NCBI RefSeq assembly: GCF_900187505.1
Contig: NZ_FYDL01000003.1
Coordinates: forward strand, 124,001 to 188,000
DNA from: Pseudomonas sp. Irchel s3h17
GTDB taxonomy: Bacteria; Pseudomonadota; Gammaproteobacteria; Pseudomonadales; Pseudomonadaceae
Direction of reading: 5' to 3'
DNA: 64,000 bases
The notes under the pieces were generated by a model. The model ran no database searches. It saw only the letters and a program-made list of their open reading frames with translations, and had not been told where the DNA came from. The position numbers were made by a program, and so were the translations under genes. Shown here one piece after another: positions 48,148 through 59,797 of this stretch; within the stretch, counting starts at the first letter, position 1; the number at the start of each line of letters is the position of its first letter.

Positions 48148-48918
48148 ATGCGGCGCGTGGTGTTCAATCAGAAAGGTGGCGTGGGCAAATCCAGTATTGC
48201 CTGTAATCTGGCCGCGGTCAGCGCCAGCGAGGGCTATCGCACCCTGCTGGTGGATCTCGATGCCCAGGCCAACTCCACTCAGTACCTGACAGGGCTGACC
48301 GGCAACGATATTCCCATGGGCATCGCCGATTTCTTCAAGCAGACCCTGTCATCCGGGCCGTTTTCAAAGAAAAACCGGGTCGACATCTACGAAACCCCGT
48401 TCGACAACCTGCATGTTGTGACCGCCACCGCCGAGCTGGCTGACCTGCAGCCCAAGCTTGAGGCCAAGCACAAGATCAACAAGCTGCGCAAACTGCTCGA
48501 CGAATTGTCCGAAGACTACGACCGGATCTACCTCGATACGCCACCCGCGCTGAATTTCTACGCGGTTTCAGCCTTGATCGCTGCCGATCGCGTGCTGATT
48601 CCATTCGACTGCGACAGTTTCTCCCGCCAGGCCCTGTATGGCCTGCTGGCGGAAATCGAAGAGTTGAAGGAAGACCACAACGAGGCGCTGCAGGTCGAAG
48701 GCATTGTGGTCAACCAGTTCCAGGCCCGCGCCAGCCTGCCGCAGCAGATGCTCGACGAGCTGATTGCCGAAGGTTTGCCGGTGCTGCCGGTGTATCTGGG
48801 CAGTTCCGTGCGGATGCGCGAATCCCATCAGGCGAACATGCCGTTGATTCATCTCGACCCCCGGCACAAGCTGACCCAGCAATTCGTCGACCTGCACGAC
48901 CTGCTGGAGCGTGCCTGA
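48148..48918 (+). CDS. ParA-family ATPase
   Basis: A 256-residue deviant-Walker ATPase (KGGVGKSS at residues 9-16, DLDAQANST, TPPALNFY). The start ATG 48148 follows CGGAGG by 7-8 nt. There is no parB beside it, so it is not a plasmid-type partition pair; orphan ParA proteins place flagella, chemoreceptors or other complexes. It is not part of the pigment operon, which runs the other way. The function is not assigned. Confidence 0.88.
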   Translation: MRRVVFNQKGGVGKSSIACNLAAVSASEGYRTLLVDLDAQANSTQYLTGLTGNDIPMGIADFFKQTLSSGPFSKKNRVDIYETPFDNLHVVTATAELADLQPKLEAKHKINKLRKLLDELSEDYDRIYLDTPPALNFYAVSALIAADRVLIPFDCDSFSRQALYGLLAEIEELKEDHNEALQVEGIVVNQFQARASLPQQMLDELIAEGLPVLPVYLGSSVRMRESHQANMPLIHLDPRHKLTQQFVDLHDLLERA

Positions 48919-48928
48919 CAGGGTGTCG

Positions 48929-49363
48929 TCAGATTCCCTGGCCGCGCAACCAGTCCATCAACTGCGCCAACGGGAAGGCGCCGCTCTGGCGCGCCACTTC
49001 CCGGCCATTCTTGAACAGAATCAGACTGGGGATCGAACGGATCCCCAATTGCGCTGACAGCGACTGATTGGCCTCGCTATCGAGCTTGGCCAGTCGACAC
49101 TTGCCCACCAACTGCCCGGCAGCCTGCTCGAATACCGGCGCAAACGACTGGCAGGGCCCGCACCAGTCCGCCCATACATCCACCAGCAAGGGTAGATCGC
49201 CTTTGATCTGGCTGGCGTAATCACCCTGCCTCAATTCAAAGGACTTGCTCAACAAGACGGGCGCCTTGCATCGGCCACACTTGGGTTTATCGCCCAGGCG
49301 CTCACCGGGAATACGGTTGAGGCCGTTGCAGTGGGGGCAGGGGATGAGAAGAGGGGCAGACAT
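48929..49363 (-). CDS. trxC: Thioredoxin 2
   Basis: A 144-residue thioredoxin with an N-terminal zinc finger (C9, C12, C29, C32) and the active site WCGPC at 67-71. It reduces protein disulfides in the cytoplasm and in related species responds to oxidative stress. The start is MSAPLLIPCPHC (49363); the open frame to 49390 adds an unlikely N-terminus. It is convergent with the parA-like gene, 10 nt apart. Confidence 0.94.
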   Translation of the reverse strand: MSAPLLIPCPHCNGLNRIPGERLGDKPKCGRCKAPVLLSKSFELRQGDYASQIKGDLPLLVDVWADWCGPCQSFAPVFEQAAGQLVGKCRLAKLDSEANQSLSAQLGIRSIPSLILFKNGREVARQSGAFPLAQLMDWLRGQGI

Positions 49364-49586
49364 GGAAGGCTCCGGGGCATGGGCAATCAAACCAATCTGG
49401 AGCCGCTGCCGTGGATTATCAAGGTGCCTCGGTGTGTCGAACCCTGAACCTGCGATTGATGCGGCTTAAGGAGACTGTTGTCACAGCGACTCACACACAT
49501 TCAAATGCCCCCGACATCCCCCGTTCTACGCTGAATCACGCCAGTAATGAGTCTCTGCAGATCGCGCCGCTGGTCGGGCTTGATGT

Positions 49587-49642
49587 ATAGCAAGTTGCGA
49601 TAACTATCGGCAATGATTAGCCTCAATAGCAAGATGCGATAA
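49587..49642 (+). promoter_or_regulatory. Repeated operator upstream of higBA
   Basis: Two near-identical 17-mers, ATAGCAAGTTGCGATAA (49587-49603) and ATAGCAAGATGCGATAA (49626-49642), stand 39 bp apart (start to start). The second touches the ribosome binding site AAGGAAG of higB. Between them lies a TTGC-GATA...TATC-GGCAA dyad. This is what an autoregulating HigA would bind. The gap 49364-49651 has no other feature that I see. Confidence 0.6.
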
Positions 49643-49651
49643 GGAAGTTGC

Positions 49652-49948
49652 ATGCGTGTAATGACCGAAAAACGCATCTGGGAGGCCAAGGAGCAATGGC
49701 CGCGCTCAGCCAGTGCGCTGGATCAATGGTATCGACAGATCAAGCGCAACAGCCCGCATGATTTCGCGGCAATGAAAACCCAGTTTCCGGCCACCGACAA
49801 AGTAGGCGCGCTGCATGTGTTCGATATCGGTGGCAACAAGCTGCGCCTGATTGCCGTCGTGCACTACAAGGCGCAACGGTTGTACATCAAGCAGATCCTG
49901 GATCATCGCGACTATGACAAGGGAAAATGGAAGGAGGATCGTCGATGA
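49652..49948 (+). CDS. higB: HigB-type mRNA-interferase toxin
   Basis: A 98-residue type II toxin of the HigB/RelE fold (FDIGGNKLRLIAVVHYKAQRLYIKQILDHRDYDKGKW is spread over residues 57-93). The conserved end HRDYDKGKW is characteristic. It would cleave ribosome-bound mRNA. Toxin-first order and the ATGA overlap with higA are typical of higBA. AAGGAAG lies 4 nt before ATG 49652. Confidence 0.93.
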   Translation: MRVMTEKRIWEAKEQWPRSASALDQWYRQIKRNSPHDFAAMKTQFPATDKVGALHVFDIGGNKLRLIAVVHYKAQRLYIKQILDHRDYDKGKWKEDRR

Positions 49949-50346
49949 GCGTTCTGATCAAGCAAGCAGCCGAGCACTGGCACTTTGTATCGCCCCTGCT
50001 GCGCAAGCCGAAAGATGAAGCGGATTACGATGGGCTGGTGAAAGCGCTGGATGAGTTGCTGGAGTTGATCGGTGAAGACGAATCCAGCCCGCTCATGAGC
50101 CTGGTGGATATCCTCAGTGACTGGATCGAGGCTTACGACCAACAGCACCGGCCGATGCCGGTGGCCAGTGGCGTGGATGTGCTGCGCTACATGATGCGCG
50201 AGCACGGTTTGACTCAAAGCGACCTGCCAGGCGTGGGCGCGCAGTCGGTGGTCTCGGAAATTCTCAGTGGCAAGCGCCAGCTCAACCTGCGGCAGATCCG
50301 CTGGCTGGCCGAGCGCTTTGGTGTATCGGTCGAGACCTTTATCTGA
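49945..50346 (+). CDS. higA: HigA-type antitoxin
   Basis: A 133-residue antitoxin and autorepressor. The N-terminal half (about 1-70) would bind the toxin, and the C-terminal XRE helix-turn-helix (about 78-133, LTQSDLPGVGAQSVVSEILSGKRQL) would bind the repeated operator at 49587-49642. ATG 49945 is in an ATGA overlap with higB; the upstream frame to 49927 is only an extension. It is convergent with selO (6 nt apart). Confidence 0.92.
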   Translation: MSVLIKQAAEHWHFVSPLLRKPKDEADYDGLVKALDELLELIGEDESSPLMSLVDILSDWIEAYDQQHRPMPVASGVDVLRYMMREHGLTQSDLPGVGAQSVVSEILSGKRQLNLRQIRWLAERFGVSVETFI

Positions 50347-50352
50347 GCCGCT

Positions 50353-51864
<1,512 letters not shown>

Positions 51865-54800
51865 TTAGTCGAGCTTGGACACCGGCGGCTTTTGCCCGGC
51901 AGTGAGGTCGTTCACGGGAACGATGGTCTTGGCCTCCGGCTCGATCGGCACCATCTTGTACTCCTGGCCGTGAAGGTTCTTGAGGTAGACCTCCATCTGC
52001 CGGAACGAGATGTTGATGTGCTGCTTCTTGAACTCGCGGTTGATGAAGCGGTTGATCTCGTCGAGCACCGGGTTGCGGTCGCCGAGGTCACGCACGTGCA
52101 CGCGCAGTTCGTGGTCCAGGGTGCTTTCGCCGAAGTTCAGGAAGTACACGTGTGGCTCGGGTTCCTTGAGCACGCGCGGGTTTTCGCGGGCGGCCTTGAG
52201 CAGCAGATCCTTGACCAGGTCCAGGTCGGAACCATAGTCGACCCCGAGCTTGAGCGTCACGCGGGTGACGGTGTCGGTCAGGGACCAGTTGATCAATTGC
52301 CCGGTGATGAAGGTCTTGTTCGGGACAATGATGTCCTTGCGGTCGAAGTCGGTAATGGTCGTGGCGCGGATACGGATCTTGCTCACCGTGCCTGACAGGT
52401 TGCCGATGGTGATGGTGTCGCCGATCCGTACCGGGCGCTCGAACAGAATCATGATCCCGGAAATGAAGTTGGCGAAGATTTCCTGCATGCCGAAACCCAG
52501 GCCGACCGAGAGCGCTGCCACCAGCCATTGCAACTTGTCCCAGCTCACGCCAAGGGTAGACAGGGTCGTGACAAAGCCGATGCCCGCGATCACATAGGTC
52601 AGCAAGGTGGTCGTGGCGTAGGCGCTGCCCTGGGCCAGGTTGAGCTTGGACAGCACCAGGACTTCCAACAGCCCCGGCAGGTTGCGCGCCAGGGCCATGG
52701 TAATGCCGATGATGATCAGTGCGCCGAGCATGTCGCCGATGCTGATCGGGATCATGCTCATGTTGGCGCCGGTGCCGCTGGTGTACTCGTAGAGGGTGAT
52801 GTTGTCCAGGTACGAGAACACCGTGATCAGGTCGGCCCAGACCCAGTACAGCGCGGCGATGAAGCCGCCGAGCAGGGCCAGGCGGATCAGGCGCAGGGAT
52901 TGTTCGTTGACCTTCTCGATGTCCAGCGTCGGCTCTTCGACCACCGCATCGCCGTCACCGGCTTCTTTCGCCGCCTGGCGCTTGGTCAGTGCGCGCTGGT
53001 AGGCCAGGCGCCGTGCCGCAACCGCCAGGCCGCGCACGAAGGTGGCTTCGATGACCAGCCAGAACATCAGCAGGTAAAGGGTGTTGATCAGTCGGTCACT
53101 GAGTTTCAGGGCGGTATAGAAGTAGCCAAAACACACGGCAATGAACAGGGCGACCGGCAGCACCGTGAACATCACTCCGACGGCCTTGCGGAACAGCGAG
53201 GCGTTGTTGTGGGTCGGGCTGTTGAGCAGCAGGCGGCTGAGCAGCCAGGCCATCAAGGCGTAGCAGGTCAGGACGACGGCGATGCCGAGCACGTCATCGG
53301 CGAGCGCGGCCGGTTGCAACTCGGCAACAGCCACCACGGCCACCAGCGCGAACACCACCATTCCGAGACGACGGATCCAGCGCCGCAGGAACTCCACCTG
53401 CGGTCGTTCCCAGCGGAAATGCAGCTCCGCCACACCGCCCGGTGCAAGGATCCGGTAGGCGGTGTAGAACACCAGCCACGCCTGGGCGACTTGCAGCAGG
53501 GCGGCCCCGAGGTTGGCGTTCTGCCCGCGCGCGTCAATCTGCAAGGCCAGGCCGCACAGTGCCAGGCCCAGGGCAACCGGCATCGCCAGCAACACGTTGA
53601 TCATGATCGCCTGTGGCGTGTGCCATTGGCTGTCACGCTTGAAGTGGCCGATGTCCTGGTGAACCTTGTTCAATCGGGCATACAGGTATTTACGGCGCCA
53701 CACCAGAAAACCGATCAGCAATGCCAGCGGGGTGAACAGCAGCGGTCGCTGGATCAGGCCGTCACTCAACTCGCTCAGGCTTGAGGTCCATGGCAGGGTG
53801 TTGATCTGTTTCTCCAGGCGAGCCGGTACGCTGCGCATCCATTCCAGGTCCAGTGGCTTGTTGCTGGGGATCCAGAACATCTGTTCATCGAGCGTCGCGC
53901 GCAGATCCTGGGCCGTGGTGAGCAGTTGCTTCTGGTTGAGTTGCAGGGTGATGGATTCGTTGAGCAGTGAGCTCAGCTCACGGTTCAGGCGCTCCAGCAG
54001 GTCGGCGCGGGTGACGGCCAGTTCCAGCAGGTTCTTGCGCAGTTGCGGGGTGACCTGATCGGCCGGTTGAGCGGCCAGCAGGTTACTCACATAGGCGACG
54101 GGATTGCCGATCAGCTCGCGTTGTTGATTGACCTCGAACTGATACAGGCGAATGTCGGCAATCTGGTCGGCCAGGTCGCGGTCGACCCGCAGGCGCGGCA
54201 AGCTTTGCTTCTGCTTGTAGAGAATCTTGGACAGCAGCAGGCTGCCCTTGAGCACGCTGATCTGTTCATCCAGCGCGGCGTCGCTTTGGGTCACGCTGTC
54301 GAGTAGCAGCTTGGTCTGCAGGTTTTGCTGGGTCAGCTCGTTGAGGCGGTCGGTGCTTTTGAGCAGGTAGTCCGAGAGCTTCAGGTTGGCCGCGCTTTCA
54401 GCGGCGAGCAAGCTACTGCCCCCGGCTTTCTGGGCTTCGATGGACTGCTGGGTGACGGTCTCTTGAGACTGGGCCAGGCGCTTCTGGTTGATCAGGTTTT
54501 GCAGGTCCTGGATCTCTTGCTCCATGCGCGCGGTGCGTTCCATCAACAGGTCGCGCTGAGTATTGCCCAGGTCTTGCAGCTGGCTGTTGCCGGCCAGTTC
54601 CTGGCGGCGTAACGGAATCAGCGCGTTCAACGCGGCGAGTTCGGCATTGAGCTGGTCGCGCTGCTCGCTGGAGAGCGCCTTGCCGTTGTCCTTGCCCGCC
54701 TTGAGGATGTTGTTGATTTGCAGGATGCGGGTCTGGCTGCTGCTGATCTCGGCCTGGGCGCGCTCGGGGCGGGTTTGCGCAGTGATGATCAGGCTGTTGG

Positions 54801-55215
54801 CCTCGGCCAGGGCCTTTTGCAGATCGCTTTGCTGGGTGCTGCGCTCGGTGAGCATCTGCTCGAGCTGCGACACGCTCAGATTGGCGTAGCGCTGGGCGAC
54901 CGGCACCACCTTGGTGGCCTTGAGGCGTTCCAGCTCGCGCTGGTTCTCGATGTTTTGCTTGGGGGCGGTACTCAGCTGCAGCTTGAGGTCGCTCAGGCGC
55001 TTCTCGTAATCGGCCTGGCTGGACAACTGGATCAGCGTCTGTTGCAACACTAATTGCAGGGCCTTTTGATCCGCCTCGGGCAGTTTGCGTTCGGCAATCT
55101 TGTCGAGGCTCCTTTGCACGGCCTCGGCGGACGGTGGTTCGGCCGCCTGCAGGGTGCCGACGGAGAGACTCAGCCCCAGCAGGGCGATAGCTATGAATGT
55201 GCGCAGGGTTGGCAT
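51865..55215 (-). CDS. Large mechanosensitive channel, MscK/MscM (KefA/YjeP) type
   Basis: An inner-membrane channel of 1,116 residues that opens on osmotic downshock. It has a signal peptide (MPTLRTFIAIALLGLSLSVGTLQAA), a long periplasmic coiled-coil MscS-porin domain (about 30-480), about eight helices (about 500-830), and the MscS pore and beta domain (about 850-1060, GLGFGMQEIFANFISGIMILFERPVRIGDTI across residues). A short C-terminal tail follows. Length and layout match MscK and MscM of E. coli, and I cannot choose between them. The start ATG 55215 is set by the signal peptide; the frame is open to 55614 within the next gene. Confidence 0.92.
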   Translation of the reverse strand: MPTLRTFIAIALLGLSLSVGTLQAAEPPSAEAVQRSLDKIAERKLPEADQKALQLVLQQTLIQLSSQADYEKRLSDLKLQLSTAPKQNIENQRELERLKATKVVPVAQRYANLSVSQLEQMLTERSTQQSDLQKALAEANSLIITAQTRPERAQAEISSSQTRILQINNILKAGKDNGKALSSEQRDQLNAELAALNALIPLRRQELAGNSQLQDLGNTQRDLLMERTARMEQEIQDLQNLINQKRLAQSQETVTQQSIEAQKAGGSSLLAAESAANLKLSDYLLKSTDRLNELTQQNLQTKLLLDSVTQSDAALDEQISVLKGSLLLSKILYKQKQSLPRLRVDRDLADQIADIRLYQFEVNQQRELIGNPVAYVSNLLAAQPADQVTPQLRKNLLELAVTRADLLERLNRELSSLLNESITLQLNQKQLLTTAQDLRATLDEQMFWIPSNKPLDLEWMRSVPARLEKQINTLPWTSSLSELSDGLIQRPLLFTPLALLIGFLVWRRKYLYARLNKVHQDIGHFKRDSQWHTPQAIMINVLLAMPVALGLALCGLALQIDARGQNANLGAALLQVAQAWLVFYTAYRILAPGGVAELHFRWERPQVEFLRRWIRRLGMVVFALVAVVAVAELQPAALADDVLGIAVVLTCYALMAWLLSRLLLNSPTHNNASLFRKAVGVMFTVLPVALFIAVCFGYFYTALKLSDRLINTLYLLMFWLVIEATFVRGLAVAARRLAYQRALTKRQAAKEAGDGDAVVEEPTLDIEKVNEQSLRLIRLALLGGFIAALYWVWADLITVFSYLDNITLYEYTSGTGANMSMIPISIGDMLGALIIIGITMALARNLPGLLEVLVLSKLNLAQGSAYATTTLLTYVIAGIGFVTTLSTLGVSWDKLQWLVAALSVGLGFGMQEIFANFISGIMILFERPVRIGDTITIGNLSGTVSKIRIRATTITDFDRKDIIVPNKTFITGQLINWSLTDTVTRVTLKLGVDYGSDLDLVKDLLLKAARENPRVLKEPEPHVYFLNFGESTLDHELRVHVRDLGDRNPVLDEINRFINREFKKQHINISFRQMEVYLKNLHGQEYKMVPIEPEAKTIVPVNDLTAGQKPPVSKLD

Positions 55216-55249
55216 AAAGACCGATCGAGAACGTAGCGAAAAAAAGAGT

Positions 55250-56992
55250 TTAGAGGAACAACCCGGGACCTGGGCGACTTCCTTCGGGGAATCTGACGCC
55301 CACTTTGGCAATCTTGTTCCCTTCCATGACCGCCACCGTCCAGATGGTGTTGTTCCATTCCACCTGGTCACCGACCACTGGCGCGCCCCCGACTTTCTGG
55401 GTAATGAAGCGCCCCAGGGGCATGTCCGGATCGACCCCTTCGAGTTGCAGCCCGTATAGCGCGGAAACCGCGCCCAGCTGGGCGTCGCCTTCCAGGACGA
55501 AGTCGCCGAAGAAGCGCAAGTCGAGGCCCCGTTGTGGCGCCTGGCTGAAGAGTTTTCCCAGGGCCGGCAGGTTGTGTTCATGGCCGATGACACAGAGCAA
55601 ATCGCCGACTTCAAGCACCGTACTACCCGACGGATGGAGCAGTTGCTGGCCGCGAAACAGTGCCGCGATACGGGTGCCCTCGGGCATTTTCAGCTCGCGA
55701 AGGGCCGCGCCGATGCACCATTTCTCGGCACCCAGGCGATAAACGAACAACTCCCACTCGCTGGTGACATGCACTTCCAGCGCGGCCCGGGAAATGGGCG
55801 CGGGTTCTGGCGGAACCGTCACTTTCAGCAGCTTGGCGACCCACGGCAGGCTTGTACCTTGCACCAGCAGCGATACCAGTACGATAAAGAACGCGAGGTT
55901 GAAGTACAGCTGGGCATTCGGCAGGCCGGCCATCAGCGGGAACACCGCCAGAATGATCGGGACCGCACCGCGCAGGCCGACCCAGGAAATAAAGACTTTT
56001 TCACGGCCGTGGAACGCCTTGAACGGCAGCAGGCCGACAATCACCGACAGGGGCCTGGCAAACAGAATCATCCACAACGCCAGCCCCAGGGCCGGCAGGG
56101 CAATCGGCAGCAAATCGTGGGGCGTCACCAGCAGCCCCAGCACCAGGAACATGCCGATCTGCGCCAGCCACGCCATGCCGTCGAGCATATGCAGAATGCC
56201 GTGGCGGCTGCGCACCGGGCAGTTGCCGATCACCAGGCCACACAGGTACACCGCCAGGAAGCCGCTGCCGTGCAGGGCGTTGGTCAGGGCAAAGACCACC
56301 AGGCCACCGGCGATGACCAGGATCGGGTACAGGCCGGCGGCCAGATGGATGCGGTTGACCATTTGCAACATCAGCCAGCCACCGCCCAGGCCAATCAGGC
56401 CACCGATACCGAATTCACGCAGCAGGTGTGTCAGCAGGCTCCAGTGCAGGCCGGTCTGGCCACTGGCAAGCATGTCGATCAGGGTGACGGTGAGAAACAC
56501 CGCCATCGGGTCGTTGCTGCCGGATTCGATTTCCAGGCTGGCGGTCACCCGTTCGTTCAGGCCTTTGCCGCCGAGCAGCGAGAACACCGCCGCGGCGTCC
56601 GTCGAGCCGACAATGGCGCCGATCAGCAGGCCCTGAATCAGGTTCAGGTCGAACAACCATGCCGCCGCCATGCCGGTCAGCCCGGTGGTAATCAGCACCC
56701 CGACCGTGGCCAGCGATAAGGCCGGCCATAACGCCACGCGAAAACTCGAGACCCGGGTGCGTAACCCGCCGTCGAGCAGGATCACGGCCAGGGCCAGGTT
56801 GCCGACCAGATACGCCGTGGGGTAGTTGTCGAAGATGATGCCGGCGCCATCGACGCCGGCGGCCATGCCCACGGCCAGGATGATCACCAGAATCGGGATA
56901 CCCAGGCGGGAGGAAAGTGAGCTCACCAGAATGCTCGCACCTACCAGCAACGCGCCGATCAAGAACAGGCTGTTGATGGTCGTCGCATTCAA
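55250..56992 (-). CDS. nhaP2: Potassium/proton antiporter NhaP2 (CvrA)
   Basis: A 580-residue CPA1 antiporter: about 12 helices (1-390), with [20 protein letters not shown], the ion-site segment [20 protein letters not shown] and [10 protein letters not shown] TrkA_C domain follows (about 400-480), and then a CorC/HlyC-like C-terminal domain. Length and sequence fit E. coli CvrA (578 residues). I choose the TTG at 56992 ([10 protein letters not shown]) because GGAG lies 8 nt upstream and the frame then matches the family; the open frame runs to 57085. It exports K+ in exchange for H+. Confidence 0.9.
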   Translation of the reverse strand: MNATTINSLFLIGALLVGASILVSSLSSRLGIPILVIILAVGMAAGVDGAGIIFDNYPTAYLVGNLALAVILLDGGLRTRVSSFRVALWPALSLATVGVLITTGLTGMAAAWLFDLNLIQGLLIGAIVGSTDAAAVFSLLGGKGLNERVTASLEIESGSNDPMAVFLTVTLIDMLASGQTGLHWSLLTHLLREFGIGGLIGLGGGWLMLQMVNRIHLAAGLYPILVIAGGLVVFALTNALHGSGFLAVYLCGLVIGNCPVRSRHGILHMLDGMAWLAQIGMFLVLGLLVTPHDLLPIALPALGLALWMILFARPLSVIVGLLPFKAFHGREKVFISWVGLRGAVPIILAVFPLMAGLPNAQLYFNLAFFIVLVSLLVQGTSLPWVAKLLKVTVPPEPAPISRAALEVHVTSEWELFVYRLGAEKWCIGAALRELKMPEGTRIAALFRGQQLLHPSGSTVLEVGDLLCVIGHEHNLPALGKLFSQAPQRGLDLRFFGDFVLEGDAQLGAVSALYGLQLEGVDPDMPLGRFITQKVGGAPVVGDQVEWNNTIWTVAVMEGNKIAKVGVRFPEGSRPGPGLFL

Positions 56993-57134
56993 AGGCAGTA
57001 CTCCAGAAAGCAGAAAGGCGGGCGCAAACGGACCATGCAGTGTGCGTGCCAGCGATTCTAACCTGTTGAAATGTGATGCTGTCAAAAAGCTTTTGACCGC
57101 GATCGATCACTCCACTTCAGCAGCTGAAGCGATC

Positions 57135-57263
57135 GTGGCGAGGGAGCTTGCTCCCGCTGGGACGCGCAGCGGCCCCACAATAGACGCTGCGGCTTTCCCG
57201 ACAATACTCACCCGCCGTTTACGGCTACTGCGTAGCCGAGCGGGAGCAAGCTCCCTCGCCACA
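57135..57263. repeat. Paired REP element
   Basis: GTGGCGAGGGAGCTTGCTCC (from 57135) and its inverted copy (to 57263) flank about 85 bp between the chemoreceptor stop and the antiporter start. It is the same family as the REP pair in the LolA-like gene. Confidence 0.85.
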
Positions 57264-57279
57264 GTGTGATCGGTGACTG

Positions 57280-58905
57280 TTACAGGTTGAACCGCCCAAC
57301 CATGGTGTTCAGGTCCACCGCCAGGCGCGAGAGTTCGTTGCTGGCGGCACTGGTCTGGTTGGCACCGGTGGCCGACTGTATCGACAGATCGCGGATGTTC
57401 ACCAGATTGCGGTCGACTTCACGGGCCACCTGGGCCTGTTCCTCTGCCGCGCTGGCGATCACCAGGTTGCGTTCGTTGATCTCGACAATGGCACTGTTGA
57501 TGGTGTCCAGCGACAGGCCGGCACCACGGGCGATGTTCAGCGTCGACTCGGCGCGTTCGGTGCTGTTGCGCATCGAGTCGACGGCGTGCTCGGTGCCGCT
57601 CTGGATGCTGCCGATCATGCGTTCGATTTCGCTGGTCGATTGCTGGGTGCGATGCGCCAGCGCACGCACTTCGTCGGCGACGACCGCAAAACCACGACCG
57701 GCTTCACCGGCGCGGGCGGCTTCGATGGCGGCATTGAGTGCCAGCAGGTTGGTCTGGTCGGCCAGGCCGCGAATCACGTCCAGCACCTTGCCGATATCAC
57801 GCGACTCCTCGGCCAGGTTGCCGATCAGGGTGGCGGTACTTTGCACATCGCCACTCATGCGCTCGATGGCGCTCACGGTTTCCTGCACCAGGTCGCGACC
57901 GTCGCCCGCGGAGGCGGTGGCGTTTTTCGAGGCCTCGGAGGTGCTGACCGCGTTACGTGCCACTTCTTCGACGGCACTGGTCATTTCATTGACTGCCGTG
58001 GCGGCCTGCTCGATTTCGTTGTTCTGTTGGGTCAGGCCACGGGCACTTTCGTCGGTCACGCTGTTGAGTTCTTCGGCAGCGGAGGCCAACTGAGTTGCGG
58101 AGCCTGAGATACGTTGCAGGGTATCGCGCAGTTTTTCCTGCATCTTCGACATTGCCAGCAACAGGCGCCCGGCTTCGTCGGTACCGTCGACCGTGATCGG
58201 GCGCGTCAGGTTGCCTTCGGCGATGGCCTCGGCGGCGTTCAGGGCGTTGGCGATCGGCTGGGTGATGCTGTTGGTCAGCAACCAGGCGAAGAGCAGGGTC
58301 AGGGCAGTGGCAACCACTAACAGGGCGACTACCAGGTTGAACGCCGAAGCGTACTGGTCAGCGGCTTGCTGGTTGGTGTCGAGGCTCCCCTGGGTGTTGA
58401 TTTCCAGTAGCCGGTTGAGCACCGTGTTGACCGCTTCGGAGTTGTTCAGCAGCTCGGTGTTGAGCAGGGTTTGCAGCTCGCTGACCTGATTGTTGCGCGA
58501 CAGCGTCTTCATGCGCTCTTCAAGTTGGCGGTACTGGCCCAGCAGCGTCACATACTGATCGTAGGCTGCGCGTTCCTGCGGGCTGGAGATCAACTTCTCG
58601 TAGCCCGCCTGGGCCTCGCGGATCTGCTGGTTGCGTTGATCGAGCAGGGCGAGCGTCTGTTGTTGGGTGTCTGCTTCGCGGTTGATCAGCAAGCGGTAAG
58701 ACAGCACCCGCAGACGCAATGTCAGTTGGGTGAACTCATCGAGGCTCTTGATGCTCGGTACGCTGTTCTGGGTAATGTCCTCGGCGGCCCCGCGGATCTT
58801 GCTCATCTGGTTCAAGGCGAACACACCGAGAATCAACATCAGCGTGCCAATCAGGGCAAAGCCGGCGAACGCCCGGGGGGCGATATTCATAGAGCGAAGG
58901 GACAT
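57280..58905 (-). CDS. Methyl-accepting chemotaxis protein, four-helix-bundle sensor
   Basis: A 541-residue chemoreceptor: membrane helix 1 (about 10-30, [20 protein letters not shown]), a helical periplasmic sensor (about 31-188, 4HB_MCP type), helix 2 (about 190-213), HAMP (about 214-266), and the signalling domain. The hairpin tip is [20 protein letters not shown] with [16 protein letters not shown]. The ligand is unknown; related sensors bind organic acids or amino acids. There is no C-terminal NWETF pentapeptide. I use ATG 58905. Confidence 0.93.
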   Translation of the reverse strand: MSLRSMNIAPRAFAGFALIGTLMLILGVFALNQMSKIRGAAEDITQNSVPSIKSLDEFTQLTLRLRVLSYRLLINREADTQQQTLALLDQRNQQIREAQAGYEKLISSPQERAAYDQYVTLLGQYRQLEERMKTLSRNNQVSELQTLLNTELLNNSEAVNTVLNRLLEINTQGSLDTNQQAADQYASAFNLVVALLVVATALTLLFAWLLTNSITQPIANALNAAEAIAEGNLTRPITVDGTDEAGRLLLAMSKMQEKLRDTLQRISGSATQLASAAEELNSVTDESARGLTQQNNEIEQAATAVNEMTSAVEEVARNAVSTSEASKNATASAGDGRDLVQETVSAIERMSGDVQSTATLIGNLAEESRDIGKVLDVIRGLADQTNLLALNAAIEAARAGEAGRGFAVVADEVRALAHRTQQSTSEIERMIGSIQSGTEHAVDSMRNSTERAESTLNIARGAGLSLDTINSAIVEINERNLVIASAAEEQAQVAREVDRNLVNIRDLSIQSATGANQTSAASNELSRLAVDLNTMVGRFNL

Positions 58906-59183
58906 GGTTTTTACCAAACAGACGCGCACGGGCACGAGGGCTGAGAAGGGGTATGCATGACTTATCGGTCATACGACTAAAGTCTTGAGTCCCTGCGTGC
59001 TTTTGCCGCAGATCCGCTTGCGCTGACGAGCTGTCAGGAACCTGACCGGCCAATCGCAGTCTTTAACACGTGCAAGTAAAGTCGCCGCCAGGAAAATCAA
59101 GGCTTTGCGCCGTAATAACCCTGGCGCCTGTGGTGACTTTTCTTTATCGTACGCGCCCTTTGAAAATGCCCGGAAAATCAAAA

Positions 59184-59414
59184 ATGTTGGAAGCAACCCT
59201 GAGTCAATTGGAACAACTGGTCAGCGATCTGGTGCAACAGAACCAGGACCTGCAAAACGCTCATCAAGCCCTGAGTGCAGAGCTGGCCCAGGCCAAGGAC
59301 GAAAACGAAAGCCTGCAACTGAGCCTGATGGAACAGGAAGAAAAGCAGGGCACCACCGTCGCGCGCATTCAAGCCTTGGTTGAGCGTGTGAGCGCAGGTC
59401 CTGTGAACGCATGA
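59184..59414 (+). CDS. Small coiled-coil protein upstream of zapA
   Basis: A 76-residue protein that is nearly all coiled coil (LEQLVSDLVQQNQDLQNAHQ...LAQAKDENESLQLSLMEQEEK), like the TIGR02449/ZapB-type proteins that precede zapA in pseudomonads. The stop overlaps the zapA start (ATGA). ATG 59184 is preferred; ATG 59166 is possible. It probably works with ZapA at the division ring. Confidence 0.75.
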   Translation: MLEATLSQLEQLVSDLVQQNQDLQNAHQALSAELAQAKDENESLQLSLMEQEEKQGTTVARIQALVERVSAGPVNA

Positions 59415-59713
59415 GACAAGGTGCCGATGGGGTAAAAGTCGTCTCGATTCTTGGGGAAGACTATTCGATCAAGGCGCCGGCCGGGGAAGAGCAGACCCTG
59501 CTGGACGCCGCGCTCATGTTGAAAGCGGTGCTGGCTGAGACCAAAAAGAAATACCCGACCCTGATCGGGGACAAGCTGCTGGTGCTGACGGCGATGAACC
59601 TGTGTTCGCAGCAGCTGGAAATGCAAAAGCGCCACCAGCAGGAACTCGACCGTTACCAAGAGCAAGTCAGCGCCACGGTTGAAGTGATCGCCAAGACGAT
59701 CAACCAGGGTTGA
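59411..59713 (+). CDS. zapA: Cell division protein ZapA
   Basis: A 100-residue ZapA-family protein: an N-terminal beta-alpha domain (VKVVSILGEDYSIKAPAGEEQTLLDAALMLKAVL is split over residues 8-42) and a C-terminal coiled coil (LCSQQLEMQKRHQQELDRYQEQ). ZapA cross-links FtsZ filaments. I see no 6S RNA or ygfA (formyltetrahydrofolate cyclo-ligase) next to it, which is the usual setting, so it may be a second zapA copy. Confidence 0.8.
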   Translation: MRQGADGVKVVSILGEDYSIKAPAGEEQTLLDAALMLKAVLAETKKKYPTLIGDKLLVLTAMNLCSQQLEMQKRHQQELDRYQEQVSATVEVIAKTINQG

Positions 59714-59748
59714 CGTCAGCGCTCGCTGGGCTCAAGCCTGTTTGATCA

Positions 59749-59777
59749 GAGCGCTCTCGATCTACCCGAGAGCGCTC
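59749..59777 (+). terminator. Perfect hairpin after zapA
   Basis: GAGCGCTCTCG and CGAGAGCGCTC form an 11-bp perfect stem with a 7-nt loop, 35 nt after the zapA stop and 20 nt from the convergent orphan gene. It could end both transcripts, although no T-tract follows. Confidence 0.65.
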
Positions 59778-59797
59778 AAGTGAAGCGCTCAGCCCTG

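Noticed and set aside
48148..48918. The ParA gene as part of a plasmid or phage partition module
   Set aside because: No parB, centromere-like repeats or replication gene are adjacent; neighbours are core genes.
52528..53784. A 418-codon open frame antisense to the mechanosensitive channel
   Set aside because: Low-complexity Gln/Gly-rich product without a domain; the channel gene covers it completely.
59714..59797. 6S RNA after zapA
   Set aside because: The 84-bp space holds only a hairpin; it is too short for 6S RNA.
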